Shown in pieces: positions 34,663 to 45,894 of a DNA stretch of 64,000 bases (positions are counted from its first letter, which is position 1; the number at the start of each line of letters is the position of its first letter). The translations under genes and the position numbers were made by a program. Where the stretch lies: NCBI RefSeq assembly GCF_041734735.1, contig NC_134891.1, forward strand, positions 13,767,078 to 13,831,077, written 5' to 3'. This DNA comes from Babylonia areolata (taxonomy: Eukaryota; Mollusca; Gastropoda; Neogastropoda; Buccinidae). The notes beneath the pieces are model-generated. The model searched no databases. It worked only from the letters and a program-made list of their open reading frames with translations, and was not told where the DNA came from.

Positions 34663-34969
34663 GCATGCTGGAACCACGTAATATAATCATCCATTGTTTC
34701 ATGCTTCTTGGTAGCTGCCTGTGACAACAACAAACAAAAAAAAAGAAAGAAAATATTGCCTATCATCCTGTCTTCTTTTTTTTTCTTTTTTTTCAGAATA
34801 ATACTTACTTTGCTGCATGCGGCTTGTCTGTATTGTATTCTTACATTCTGTGTACTTGATTCGACTAGGCCCCCTCGATTCGTTTGTTTTTCTCTACCTC
34901 TAAGTCGATCCTGTCTTTCCTTTCTCTGTTGGGGGTCGGATTTTCACTGGGTGCCTAAGCGCGGGTACC

Positions 34970-37450
34970 ATGCCTCGTATGCCATCCCACGAAGGCAGGG
35001 ATAATGAGGCTGGGATTGGGACTCGGCAAGAGACTCTCCCAGGCCTGGAGCTCATGATTCCTCCCGATACGGACCATGGCGATGCGTCTTTAGACGCTGA
35101 TCGCGGAGGCGACTCTCGTACCAGTAAAACAGTCATGAAGGGGACTGGTGGGAAAGGGGTACGAGCGTCGCCTCCCGAGATGTCCCAACGCGAGGCAGGG
35201 AGAGGGTGGAGTGGCAAGTCCTCTCTTGGCGGTGGGGACTCGCAGCTAGGCGCGAACTCCCAAGGGGAGGCCGCGCCCAGCCGTTACCCGGGTTCCCACT
35301 CGGAGGCAGTCCTCAGGTGCCCCATTGCTGTTCCCCCTCCTCCCTTCTCTGTTGACCCCCCTCCCCCACCTCCTTCTGGAGGGGAGAAAAATTTGGTTCC
35401 CGGGGGGAACCTCTACTTTGCCTACCCTGGGACAAGCCACCCCAGTCTCCCCACAGGAGGGGATTTGGGGCGCGTGGCAACCTGCTCTGCAGGGGGAGGC
35501 CTGCGGTTTCAGGCGGTTCCGGGCAGTCAGCCCGCTCATCTTCGGGCGGGACTGACACCCAAGTCGGACCTGACCTTCCTCGACTTGGCCAGGTTTTTCC
35601 CTTCATGGAGGTCAAGGTGCCAGTGACCCTTGGGGTTGGGGTCACAGGATGGCTGGTGCCCACGGGTGGTTACCCCCATTCTACCTGTACTGGGGCGCAC
35701 CTATGGTGCACGCTGGGTTGCCGGGAGGATCAGGGGCCAACCCCTTGTCCGCTCCCCACCAGACCCAACCCAGCACATCTCACAGGGTGACACACACAGC
35801 CCCAACAAGTGGGATCGACTTCTTGTCGGTCAGGTCGAGCTCCTCGACCAATATTGCCACTCAGTCCACAAATCGGTCCTCTGTCAACCCACAGGTTACC
35901 TCCATGGTCACAACGGTCTCCTTGTCAGTACCGATGGCTGCCGAGGGGCCCCGCTCGGCCTGGGGGAGCCTGCAGTTCCCACCTACCCAGCCCTCGGTCC
36001 TACAGGGAGATGAGTGGGTGTTTGTCCCCTCACAGCACTCGTGGGTCCCTCTTGCATCCAGGGACGCCCTCTCTGAGAAGGTGTGGCACCCACCATCCCA
36101 AGCATGGTTGGACCTACAGTCCACACGCTCCCCACCTGCTTCAGGCGTCAAGGACATAACAGCTGCGGCTATGGTCCCTGCTCGGGATCGTCCCAGCTCA
36201 TCCTGCTGGGCTGACCAAAACTCACAGGACGCCCCAGTGGGTACATCCACATGGGATGGCACCCAGCAGGGGATGGACTGCGAACAAGAGTGGGAGCCCC
36301 TGTCTTTGGATGAGGACGAACAAGCGGATGAGCACTCTTTGCCCTCATCCCAGGGGGACAGATTGAGCTCGCGCCTCCCTAGGGACCAGCCTGAACCAAA
36401 CTCAGACTTTGCCAAGCTTGAACTGACCCTCCCCAACAGGGTCACGCATGCCAAATCAGTCCCTCAGGCTACTTTGTTACCCTTGACCCTCCTTAGGCCA
36501 TGTGACTCTAACTCCAGAACCACAAGGCAACTCAGAGTGCCAGAAATGACGCAGGAATGGCTTAATAAGCCAGCCTGCACTGTCAGGGGTGCTGCTTCCA
36601 TCCCTCCTCCAGGCAGGGAGTCCCTCTCTGCCCCGGGCGCTTTTTCCCTGGGCAAGTTCCTTAAAGATTCCTCCAAGGGAGGGGTGTGGTCCTGGTACAC
36701 ACAGGACCACCCTGCCTACAGGGAAGCAGAGCCCTCTGTGCAGGACATGATGTTGGTCTCACAGCACACCACCTTCCCCACTTCAACCACTCTATCTTTT
36801 AAAACGTTAGCAGAGTGGGACAAATTGGCCCGCCGTTGCCTCCTCCAGGTTTCCATGGCTTATGCCTTCTTTGACGCGTTCCTCCACAGGGCCAATGAGC
36901 TGTGGGAACAGCGTCCGGTTAATCAGGACACAGGGTCTCCTTCCTCTGTCCCGCCTGGCCTCTTCACCGACCAGAGGTTAAACACTTTTGGCAATAGGGT
37001 AGCATCTGGTTTCACGGCAGCTGCAGACACAGCTACCAGCCTTCACTTCAATACTGTGCTAGCGCGGTGTGATGCCGTTCTCCACCTCTCTAACATTCCT
37101 GTAGAGGAGAGGGCTGCCCTGCGGTCCATCCCAGCACAGCAGCACTCCCTCTTCGGCCAGTATGTGCCCCATTTTGTCAGCCACAGGGCAGAGACAAACA
37201 GGGAGGTGGCCTCATATTTAGCCCACACCTCCCAGGGCCGACAGGGTTCTGTGCCATTGAAGAGACTGGCCACCAAGGCCCCTCCATATACCACACCACC
37301 TAAGTCAAAGCGGCGTGAGCAGAATCAGTGGCAGAGGAATAAACCACCTCATGTCCATCCAAGCCGACAGGCCATGCCCAAGGCCAGAAGGCAGCACCCC
37401 AATGACTGGGCCCTGATTCAGCACCGCCAGTCGTTCAGCCCCTCCAAGTA
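34970..37450 (+). pseudogene. DIRS-like fossil 2, gag-like region
   Basis: Pro/Gly/Ser-rich coding-like sequence with a block around LFTDQRLNTFGNRVASG and ERAALRSIPAQQHSLFGQ, similar in position and style to the gag of fossil 1 (ehasLRALPP..sSLFGQ). The molecular role is presumed to be structural. Confidence 0.7.
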
Positions 37451-37532
37451 GGAAACTTGTCCCGGCATGCACATCTGTGGTGTGCTCTGGGACTCAACGA
37501 CTGGATTGTGTCGGTGCTAAGAGTCGGGTTAC

Positions 37533-39250
37533 ATGCTGCCTTGGGCGGAGGACCGCCCCCCTCTAAGATCCACTCCTCCTCCTTATGCGCCCAGCTGGAC
37601 GGAGCAGGAGAGCATCTTAGAGAAAGAGATATTGCACCTACTCCTCATAGGGGTGATATCTCAACTCTCGGACCCGGGCCCCGGTTTTTACGGCCGGTTG
37701 TTCGTGATTCCAAAGGTCTCGGGAGGGTGGAGACCAGTCTTGGACTTGTCCCCCCTCAACAAATTCCTCCCCAAAATCAAATTCAAGATGGACACACAGG
37801 CACAGATTCGGGAGACCATTCAACAGGGCGATTGGGCTACCTCTATCGATCTGAAAGATGCTTATTTTCATATCCTCATCCATCTGGCGTCCCGTCGGTA
37901 CCTGAGGTTCGTGTGAAGGGACAAGGTGTTCCAGTTCTCGGCCCTCCCATTTGGTCTGTCCCTTGCCCCTTTCCTGTTTACCAAGGTGGTGCGGGAATTG
38001 GTGTCCATCGTCCGGTCGGAATCCATTCGTCTCTATGTGTACCTGGATGACTGGCTTATCCTGGCCCAGTCGCAGGCCCTGTGCCAGATTCATACGGCCA
38101 GACTTCTAGACCTTTGCTCCCAACTGGGCTTCCTCATGAACCAGGAGAAATGCGATCTGTCCCCAAGTCAGTCCTTCGACTTCTTAGGGATGAGATTCGA
38201 CACGCAGTCCATGATAGTCTCTCCAACGCCAGATCACTGGGACCGTCTGGCAGGCCTCCTCAGCCACTTGCGCCGTTCCTCCCAAGCAGCAGCACAGACA
38301 CTTTCTTCCCTCTTGGGCATGATGGAGTCCATGGCACCTCTCATTCCCCTGGGCAGGGTTCTCAAGCGCTCTCTTCAGAGGGCACTGAGGATACGGTGGT
38401 CTCTGAGCACTCAGCCACGGGATACCCAGATGTGTCTGGGCGAGTGGATCCTCGAGGTGACATCAGAGTGGTTAATCACCCCTCTTCGGACACAGGGGGT
38501 GCCCATAGCCCCACCTGCTCTTCAGGTGGCCCTCTTCACAGATGCCTCCTCCCTGGGCTGGGGAGTCCACATGGACTCACTCCATGCAGCAGGGACTTGG
38601 TCCCCGGAGGAGCGTCTATGCCACATCAATGTTTTGGAACTGGAGGCAGTTCGCAGGGCCCTCCTGCACTTCATGGGGGAGGCCACTGGCAAGACCATCC
38701 GCTTGTTCACAGACAATACGACGGTCGCATGTTATGTGAACAAAGGGGGGGGGGGGGGGGAGCGCACTCGGCAGACCTCTCCCTGCGGACCGAGGCTCTC
38801 CTCCATTGGTGCCACAGCAAGGGCATTGCACTTTCAGCGAGACACATAGCAGGAAAAGCCAACATCTTGGCAGATGCTCTCAGCAGGTCCAAGAGTGTCA
38901 TCCACACAGAGTGGACCCTGGACAAGGACACCCTTCAGGGGGTGTGGGAATGGTGGTTTCGGCCGATGGTGGACCTTTTTGCCACAAAGGTCAACAAGAG
39001 ACTTCACACTTACGTCTCTCCAGTCACCGACCCAGAAGCATGGGCAGTGGATGTTCTCTCTCTAGACTGGAGCAGTCTGATTGCCTACATGTTTCCTCCC
39101 TTTCCAATTCTGTCCAAGGTGATACGGAAAGCCAGATTGGAATGCCCGCAGCTGATCCTCATTGCGCCGAAATGGCCAGCCCAGCCCTGCTTTCAGGACC
39201 TTCAGTCCCTGACACATGTTCCACCCCTGGAACTCAAAACAAATCTCATC
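37533..39250 (+). pseudogene. DIRS-like fossil 2, reverse transcriptase and RNase H region
   Basis: Landmarks: GGWRPVLDLSPLNKFLPK, SIDLKDAYFHI, YLDDWLILAQSQALC, LFTDASSLGWGVHMD (RNase H) and the junction block KWPAQPCFQDLQSLTHVPP. These are the same landmarks as in fossil 1. Confidence 0.82.
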
Positions 39251-40430
39251 TGCTGAGGCAACCTCGTTCGGGCATTCCTCATTCCAATCCTCAACTGCTC
39301 CACCTGAATGCGTGGCTGCTGTGCGGTTGGAACTGTCAGCATCACCATTGAAGTCTTCGACCCCTCTGTCGGCCTTTGTGTCGGCTGCGCTGACCCAGGG
39401 GGGTGCCTCCTCTGACCTCCTCTCCATAGTCACCAAAGCAAGGAGGGAGGGAATGGAGACTTTGTATGACTTTCGCTGGAAGAAATGGTTGCAGTGGTGT
39501 ACAGCTCAGGACATTCCCCCTACTAACTCTACGAGCATGCAGCTGGCCAACTTTCTGGCTCACTGCTCCTCGGTTCTCAACCTGTCTGCTAGTTCTGTGC
39601 AAGGGTACAGGTCTGCCATCTGTACCACAATCAAACAGCTAGGTGGTCCCGCCTTTGAAGCGGATTTCCTGCTCAGAGAGGTGGCTAGGGGCGCCTCTCT
39701 GAAGGAAGCTAGAAACCCCAGAAGAGTGCCCCTCTGGGACTTGTTCCTGGTGCTGGATTTCATCAAAAACAGCCCTTCGAGCCATTGGGTACTATTCTTT
39801 CGACTTGCTCACCCTCAAGACCACTTTCCTTCTGTTGCTGCGTAGAAGCGAGATTCATGGTCTTAGTGGAATGCCACAAGATCTGGCCTTCCACAGAGAT
39901 GGTTCCATCACTCTTCGTTTCCTTCCAGAGTTTCTGGCTAAGAACCAAGACCCTGAGGTCCCTTCCCCCTCTCTGAGGGTCAGAACTTTGATATTCTTGC
40001 CCAAGATGATGAGGATAGGCATCTCTGCCCTGTTCGGTGTCTCAAATACTATTGGGATAGGTCTCGCCATAGGCATTCTTCTCAGAGGCGTCTTCTCATC
40101 TCCCTCAATGAGAATTACAAGAAAGACATCGCTGCAGGCACCATTTCCCGCTGAGTTTCCCAAGTCATTCGTAGAGCCTACTCTCATGCACACAGGGATA
40201 TCAGCTGTCTTAATCCCAGAGCACATGAAGTGCGGGCCATAGCTACCTCGGCTGCTTTCCAGCACTCAGTGCCACTGTAGCATGTCTTGGAGGCAGCCAT
40301 CTGGCAGTCTGAGAATCCCTTCATCAACTTCTACCTCAGGAATTTCCGTATGATCAGGGCTGACGGTTCCAAGGGGATTTCCTTTGTCGCGGCTAACACT
40401 GCCGTCTCGGTTACAAGGGCTCCCCATACG
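39250..40430 (+). pseudogene. DIRS-like fossil 2, tyrosine recombinase region
   Basis: A SAM-like N-terminal part (WKKWLQWCTAQDIPP, QLANFLAH) is followed by catalytic core sequence with RRSEIHGLSGMPQDLAF and, near the end, HEVRAIATSAAFQHS and PFINFYLRN. Confidence 0.8.
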
Positions 40431-40470
40431 AACCAGTAGGCGTTGCCCTCCTCCATTTGCTTTAAATTCT

Positions 40471-40829
40471 GCATCAGTTTGACATGGTACAGTATATGAA
40501 ACCAAAAGGAGGAGTTTGTATTATACTCCATGTTCGGTGATACATATACTTACCATGTCAAACTCGAATGCCCGCCCGTCCGTCCCCGCGTCTCCACCGT
40601 GCTTCTCATGGGGCATTTTCTTCGATGGCCACGGAATGATTCAGCGCTTATAGCTTTTAGAGGCATTTGATTGGCTAAGAGCGGACCAGGCAAGACGGCT
40701 CGTCTTTTCACTGTTAGCCGCACAAAATTTGGCCAAGCAGAGCAAACCGATAGGCCTAGTTTGCATCAGTTTGACATGGTAAGTATATGTATCACCAAAC
40801 ATGGAGTATAACACAAACTCCTCCTTTTG
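40471..40829 (+). repeat. DIRS-like fossil 2, right terminal repeat complex
   Basis: Inverted arms of 62 bp (40503-40564 and 40768-40829, two mismatches). A short direct repeat, gcatcagtttgacatggta, lies at 40471 and 40764. Same layout as in fossil 1. Confidence 0.9.
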
Positions 40830-40834
40830 ATTAC

Positions 40835-43247
40835 ATCTGCAGAATTCATAATTTGTACTTTGAGAGTGAAAATGTACAAATATCTGCTTATTGTAGGGTC
40901 TATTTGAGTAAAGGTAGAATACGAATACTATTTATAGAACAGCTCGTCTGTTTTTAGAATAGGCTGCTACAGCCAAATATTGGGTCAGATATGCATGTAA
41001 TTGTAATTTTTTTTTTTTTTTTTTAGAATTGAATATGCTGTCATATTAGTTACTCTTTCTTAGTTTATGGCTGAAAACATTTTGTTTTTCCTTCTTTGTG
41101 ACTTACGGTGTGTTGAAAAAATGACCCCCCCCAAAAAAAAAGCATATATCATTGTCCACCAGGAAATATTGTTTGAGTTTGCATGGTTATTTTTATTACC
41201 ATGGCATGCTATTTTTATTTCTCTTCATAATGATATATAACATACTTGATTTACACAGCTTTTTCAATTTTTTTATGATTTCATTTCTAACCACACATTG
41301 TGCTCCACCAAAAAGTCTGAAAATAGTGTGAACTGGTGAGAGTTACAGTTAAGAGAAACTGCATTATCATAATTTGTTTGATTATGAAAATGTTGAATGT
41401 TCACTGATAGTTATGGTGACATCTGCATATTGTGTTATCGCCCTTTATTCATATTGGGCTATGGCCTTAAATGAATAAATCATCTTAGTGTCAGTCCATC
41501 TCTACTTCTCTAGGTCATTCTGTCAAAATATTGATTTGGGAAAAAGCAGGAATTTTCTGAGTGGCTCAGTTCATTTCCATTATTTCCATTGACAAGCACT
41601 CTGTTCCCATGTTAACGCTTTCAACAATGAACTGAAAGGCTTCATTTAAGGTTTACCAACACTGACATTCATAGTCACTGTTGCAGTCATAGTGGTTTCT
41701 TGCTCGAAATTGTTGGACCTGAACGTTCATGGCATTGCATACTTGTGCCAGAAAATCTAGCCAAACACTTGATCCTTGGAAACCTTTTTTTTTTTCTCTG
41801 GGAAGACTAAGAAATGGTACAAGGCATGACCAGAACAGCTGAGGCAGAAGGAAGAAGCTCTTTCCTGTCCAATGCATCCTGGTTTATCAAACGCTAAGAC
41901 ACTGACTGAAGCTACCTCTAGGTTCATGCTCGATGATGCTGTTCTTACTCCGATTGAACTGTTTATTTGGATCAACTTGTTACTAAACTTTGTCACACAT
42001 GATCCCCAATTTATCAAAGAAACTTACTGGACCTTATCAGTGAAAAAGTAATGGGACAGTTGTCTTCTTCAGCAATAAAACAGTCAGACATTTGTACCCT
42101 TTATCAGCCTATGTCCGATGTCCGCCACTGAAGATGACATCATGATCAGTTGTTTTTTTTAAATGGAAGAATGCCTCCAATCTGTTGATCATAATTTTGT
42201 CTAAAGAAACAGATTTGTCCAGAGTGATTATTATGCATATTACACCTGAAAATGTGTTTGATTATTTTGTTACAATTTATAGAATGAAGAATGTCATGAC
42301 GAAGTCAGGGAAAGTTTGAAACTTTGATAGGTATATGTTGTGATAGTAAAACAGTGAAGTGCTGATTGATGGGGGCTGCTTCAGTTGGAATTGTTTGATT
42401 TCCAAGGCTCTGGCAGTATAAAAATGTTAATAAATCATCTTTCCAAAACAACTTTTGGTTTTGCAAACACTCATTTCTGATGGTGAGTAAAAGATATTGA
42501 AAAATATTTGGATGAATATGATTATATAAATACTGGTAAAATTCCCACCCACCCTGCTCTCAACCTTCTGCATTTTCAGCAGAAATCACCTGTGAGCCAT
42601 GAAGCTTTTGCCTCTTGTTTTATTGATTGTATACTCCGAACAAGATCAGCTTGATATATTACTGAGCAAACAAAATTAATGATTCCGTACATGTCAAGAT
42701 CATAGTAGAACCACATAGCTATAGAGACATACCCCAACTGGATATTCCATAGAGTCAAGGCATTGGCTTTGTGTGTGCTAAGAGAACTTCAGCAAGTGAA
42801 CATATCTGGTTGCTGTTGGTTGACGTGGTTGAGTAACAGTTTTTAAAACTTGGGGTGAGGGGGGTACAAATATAATTTTTCTTTTTATCAATTATCTTTT
42901 TTTTTTTAATCTGTAGGAATCTCATGTGAGCCATCAGGGCTTTTCCTCTCATGTGTTTGCAAGCATGTATTGACAAAAGTAGTCAGTGTTGTTCCACAGA
43001 CACCAGTAAATAAAGCCAGAAATGTAAATGTTACATGGCACAGAAGTTTGACATTTATGATCAGAGTAAGTCCTGTTGATAATAAACTGTTTATGTTTGC
43101 TCATTCCTTGGTAATTTTATTTGAAATGTAGGCTTCAACACTTAACTTTCTTGCTTCATAGTTATGTCATACAAGCAATATTAGGAATCACAGGCCGGTT
43201 TGATTTTGGTTTGCTGTTGTCATATTTTTCTCATTTTCACTGTAGTT
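40835..43247. other. Intronic stretch, nothing firmly recognised
   Basis: AT-rich. A few spots resemble LINE 3' tails (ctatggccttaaatgaataaatcat at about 41460, gttaataaatcatctttcc at about 42427) but no coding supports them. Confidence 0.45.
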
Positions 43248-43384
43248 CAGTTTCAGTTTCAGTAGCTCAAGGAGGCGTCACTGCGTTCGGACAAATCCAT
43301 ATATGCTACACCACATCTGCCAAGCAGATGCCTGACCAGCAGTGTAACCCAACGCGCTTGGTCAGGCCTTGAGAAGAAAAAAAA
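43248..43384 (+). mobile_element. SINE-A (tRNA-derived, short)
   Basis: About 137 bp, starting cagtttcagtttcagtagctcaagg. It has a plausible A box (tagctcaagga, 43263-43273) and B box (gttcggacaaatcc, 43284-43297), and an A-rich end after gtcaggccttgag. An inverted second copy at 48120-48273 is clearly related, which makes this a dispersed family. AAAT repeats follow. Confidence 0.8.
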
Positions 43385-43540
43385 GGTGAATAAATAACAG
43401 ATACGCTTGCATAAATAAATAAATAAATTGTCTACTATTGTGTTACATCTTGTTTCAGTGTATGCATCATTTTAAAGTTCTTTGGAATATTCAGTGTATG
43501 AGTAACATTGAAACTAATGGACTGATTATAACTGATGCAG

Positions 43541-43659
43541 GCACCAAGCTGTATGTCAAGCCCAGTGCCAAGTCCAATCGCCACATCATCATCAATGCCC
43601 TCAGTTACTGCTGTCTGGCTGGCAGCGTCAACACCGACCTGAAGAACAAAGTCTTGGAG
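43541..43659 (+). CDS. CAMSAP: CAMSAP/Patronin, first CKK-domain exon
   Basis: Lies between gatgcag and GGAG|gtgagt. It encodes GTKLYVKPSAKSNRHII, then NALSYCCLAGSVNTDL and KNKVLE. This matches the start of the CKK domain, which vertebrate CAMSAPs begin with a G.KL...PS.KSN..I.NA.S.CCLAGKVN pattern. The CKK domain binds between tubulin dimers at microtubule minus ends. Entry phase 1 fits the exon at 16405; exit is phase 0. The rest of the CKK domain (about 90 more residues in relatives) was not found before 64000. Confidence 0.93.
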
Positions 43660-44274
43660 GTGAGTCCTGAAGACATCTCATTGTACTGTTTCTCCAGGGA
43701 TTCCATCAGTATGAATCAAAAGGATTCTTTGTGACTTGAGGTGCTATATTTAGATGTCCAGGTAGCATGTTTTCTGTTTTGAGAGAACCTTTTTCATTAA
43801 CTCACTCCATACCAAGAGTTTTTGCCCTTGCGAATCCCTGAAAACCCAGGGTTTGTATAGGATGGGAAAAAAATTCTCAAAAAAACAAATAAACACCCAG
43901 AAAATTGAAATTTAGTATGTATATTCAGTGAATGTTGTTCCATATTTGTGCAAAAAAATAAATTATTTACTCACCATCTTGTTGATCACGGTATTCATTT
44001 TTTGTGTATTTTGTAGCATTTTTGCACCCATCAGAAAGGTATACCAAGTGTCCTTGAACAGCTTACAAATGTTCCACATCACATCCTAACACTATTTGAG
44101 GAACTGAAGACCTAGTACATGCAATGAAGTATGAACAGATGGTGGAGAAAGTTGAAAATCACGCACACAAAAGAAAATATTGTCTCTGCATAAAAAAGGG
44201 AGTTCACTGCACACAAAAACCTGATGTTTTATCACTGACAATAATCTTGTCTGGAGTGAAAAAGCTCATGACAG

Positions 44275-44604
44275 GTGATGTTGAGTCCAGGGCACAGCTT
44301 CACACACTGTGGAACTCCACATTTTGGACACCAGTTGGCAGTTTGGTGTTTTGGTGTGTTGTGGCGCTTGAACAGGTCTTCACAGACCTTGCACTTGCAG
44401 TGGCTGGTCACTCATATCCACTCCAGCCATGTTGGTGATGTAGTCTTGTACTGCAGCTGGCTTCTGTCTTTCAGGACGGTGTCGTGTTGTCACACTGACC
44501 ATGGTAGTTGGCAGCATGACTGTTGTCAGCACATGAACTGGTGTTTTGTCCTGCCACTTCAGCACAGCAACATGCCCTGCAACCATACACACACAAATGA
44601 TCAT
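44275..44604 (-). pseudogene. piggyBac transposase, C-terminal part
   Basis: Minus-strand reading: VAVLKWQDKTPVHVLTTVM, then VSVTTRHRPERQKPAAVQDY and NMAGVDMSDQ, a piggyBac family signature. A cysteine-rich tail follows (CKVCEDLFKRH, then NWCPKCGVPQCVKLC) in another frame. The central DDD catalytic region upstream is absent. Confidence 0.82.
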
Positions 44605-44845
44605 GCAGGTCTGACACTTTCTTCTTATTGTTGTTTAAATTATTTATGTGAATGGAAGCATAATGTGGTAAGTTTTTTTACATGTAGTCAAAGAAAACCA
44701 CTCTAGATTTTTTTTGATTTTTTACAATATTACAAACAATAATGACAGTATCATCAGTATTAGTACTATTACTGTCATTTCTGCAGCACCTTGTTCTACA
44801 AATGAACAAGTAAAACAGAAAATAAGTAAACATATGCATGCAATC

Positions 44846-44848
<3 letters not shown>

Positions 44849-44891
<43 letters not shown>

Positions 44892-44918
44892 GTACACCTG
44901 AGCATGTGACATTGTTTT

Positions 44919-44982
<64 letters not shown>
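44849..44982. repeat. (CA)n and (TA)n microsatellites
   Basis: CA runs at 44849-44888 and 44922-44952, then a TA run to 44982. They sit inside the piggyBac relic. Confidence 0.95.
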
Positions 44983-45088
44983 ATACATACACACTCACCA
45001 TTTTCAGTCCAATCACTGGTAAAAACACCAGCAAAGTCGTCCGTTTCCTCAGTGATTTCGTTGTCAGTGTTGGTCAGCTGGCACATGG

Positions 45089-45313
45089 TCAGGACTCGCT
45101 TTCCTCTCCACCATAAACACCCTCTTCAGCGGCCGAATCTATTTCTAGTTCATCGGGATATGGTTCAAAATCACTGTCCGATGAACCAACATTATCTTCT
45201 TCAACATCGGAGCCTTCAGTTTGGATCATTTCCAAAGTAGCTTCAACGCTGTGTTGCGTTTGACCTCTCCTACCGTGTCGAACACTTCGACGCAACGCCA
45301 TCTTGTCAAACAA
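45089..45313 (-). pseudogene. piggyBac transposase, N-terminal acidic part
   Basis: Seventy-four residues with RRSVRHGRR and a Ser/Asp/Glu-rich stretch (SSDSDFEPYPDELEID), as in the acidic N-termini of piggyBac transposases. On the same strand and in the right order relative to the C-terminal part. Confidence 0.6.
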
Positions 45314-45565
45314 CTTGCAGAGCTGCCCGAGGGTATGCTTCGTTGTCGTCTGCTAATGAGCGTGTCACTGCACACACGCTGTGTGTGTGAATGAATAGTT
45401 GGCCGGAGATAACTTAAGAATCAGTTCTGCTTTTGAGTTTCGTATCCGACACGTCACTCCAACAGCGCGACTTTTCAAAATCAAAATCCGCATATGCGGA
45501 CATTGGCATCAAACGCTTTTTCCGACGACATCCGCATATGCGGACAAAGGCAGCGAGTGAGTTAA

Positions 45566-45894
45566 TAAAAGTTGATTTCTTGAGTGCACATCTGTATACT
45601 GTAACGTACATACATTGACACTGCAGTGTAGTTTTAGATATATAAACATGTAAAAAATAAAACAATGCTCAGTGCATCTGGGGCACACATCTAAGTAAAC
45701 TCCAGCCCAACTTCATGCTTGGGTCCAGCCTTTGGGCTAAATGTATATCAGTAAATTAGCCTTTCTGTGTGTCAGCTGGAAATTCTTCAGCTGTTGACCA
45801 ATGGCTGATGCCATGATTTGTGTGTGTGTGTGAGAGAGAGACAGAGAGACAGAGATGCTTTGATATTTTATTGTCATTACCTGCAAAAGGTCTA
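45566..45894. other. Spacer, nothing recognised
   Basis: No family features. A short GT/AG microsatellite lies at about 45819-45855. Confidence 0.5.

Larger units (their letters stand above)
34800..40830 (+). mobile_element. DIRS-like tyrosine-recombinase retrotransposon fossil 2
   Basis: Order: long Pro/Ser-rich gag-like region (about 34970-37450), RT and RNase H (37533-39250), tyrosine recombinase (39250-40430), right terminal repeat complex (40471-40829). The GC content is high relative to the flanks. It is a different family from fossil 1. The left inverted repeat was not found, so the left end is probably lost; the given start is approximate. Broken, with about five breaks, and comparatively well preserved. 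Confidence 0.83.
16474..43540 (+). other. CAMSAP intron (phase 1, 27.1 kb)
   Basis: Runs from gtaagc at 16474 to gatgcag at 43534-43540. It holds an L1-Tx1 LINE, the L2/DIRS/I-LINE nest, a second L2, a piggyBac fragment, a second DIRS-like fossil and a SINE. Confidence 0.75.
43797..45565 (-). mobile_element. piggyBac-type element with deleted transposase gene
   Basis: TTAA at 43797-43800 and 45562-45565. Both ends begin CTCACTC when read inward. Two copies of the palindrome tccgcatatgcgga (45487-45500, 45531-45544) lie just inside the right end. Transposase pieces run on the minus strand. CA/TA microsatellites occupy 44849-44982. Most of the catalytic core is missing, so it cannot move itself. 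Confidence 0.82.
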
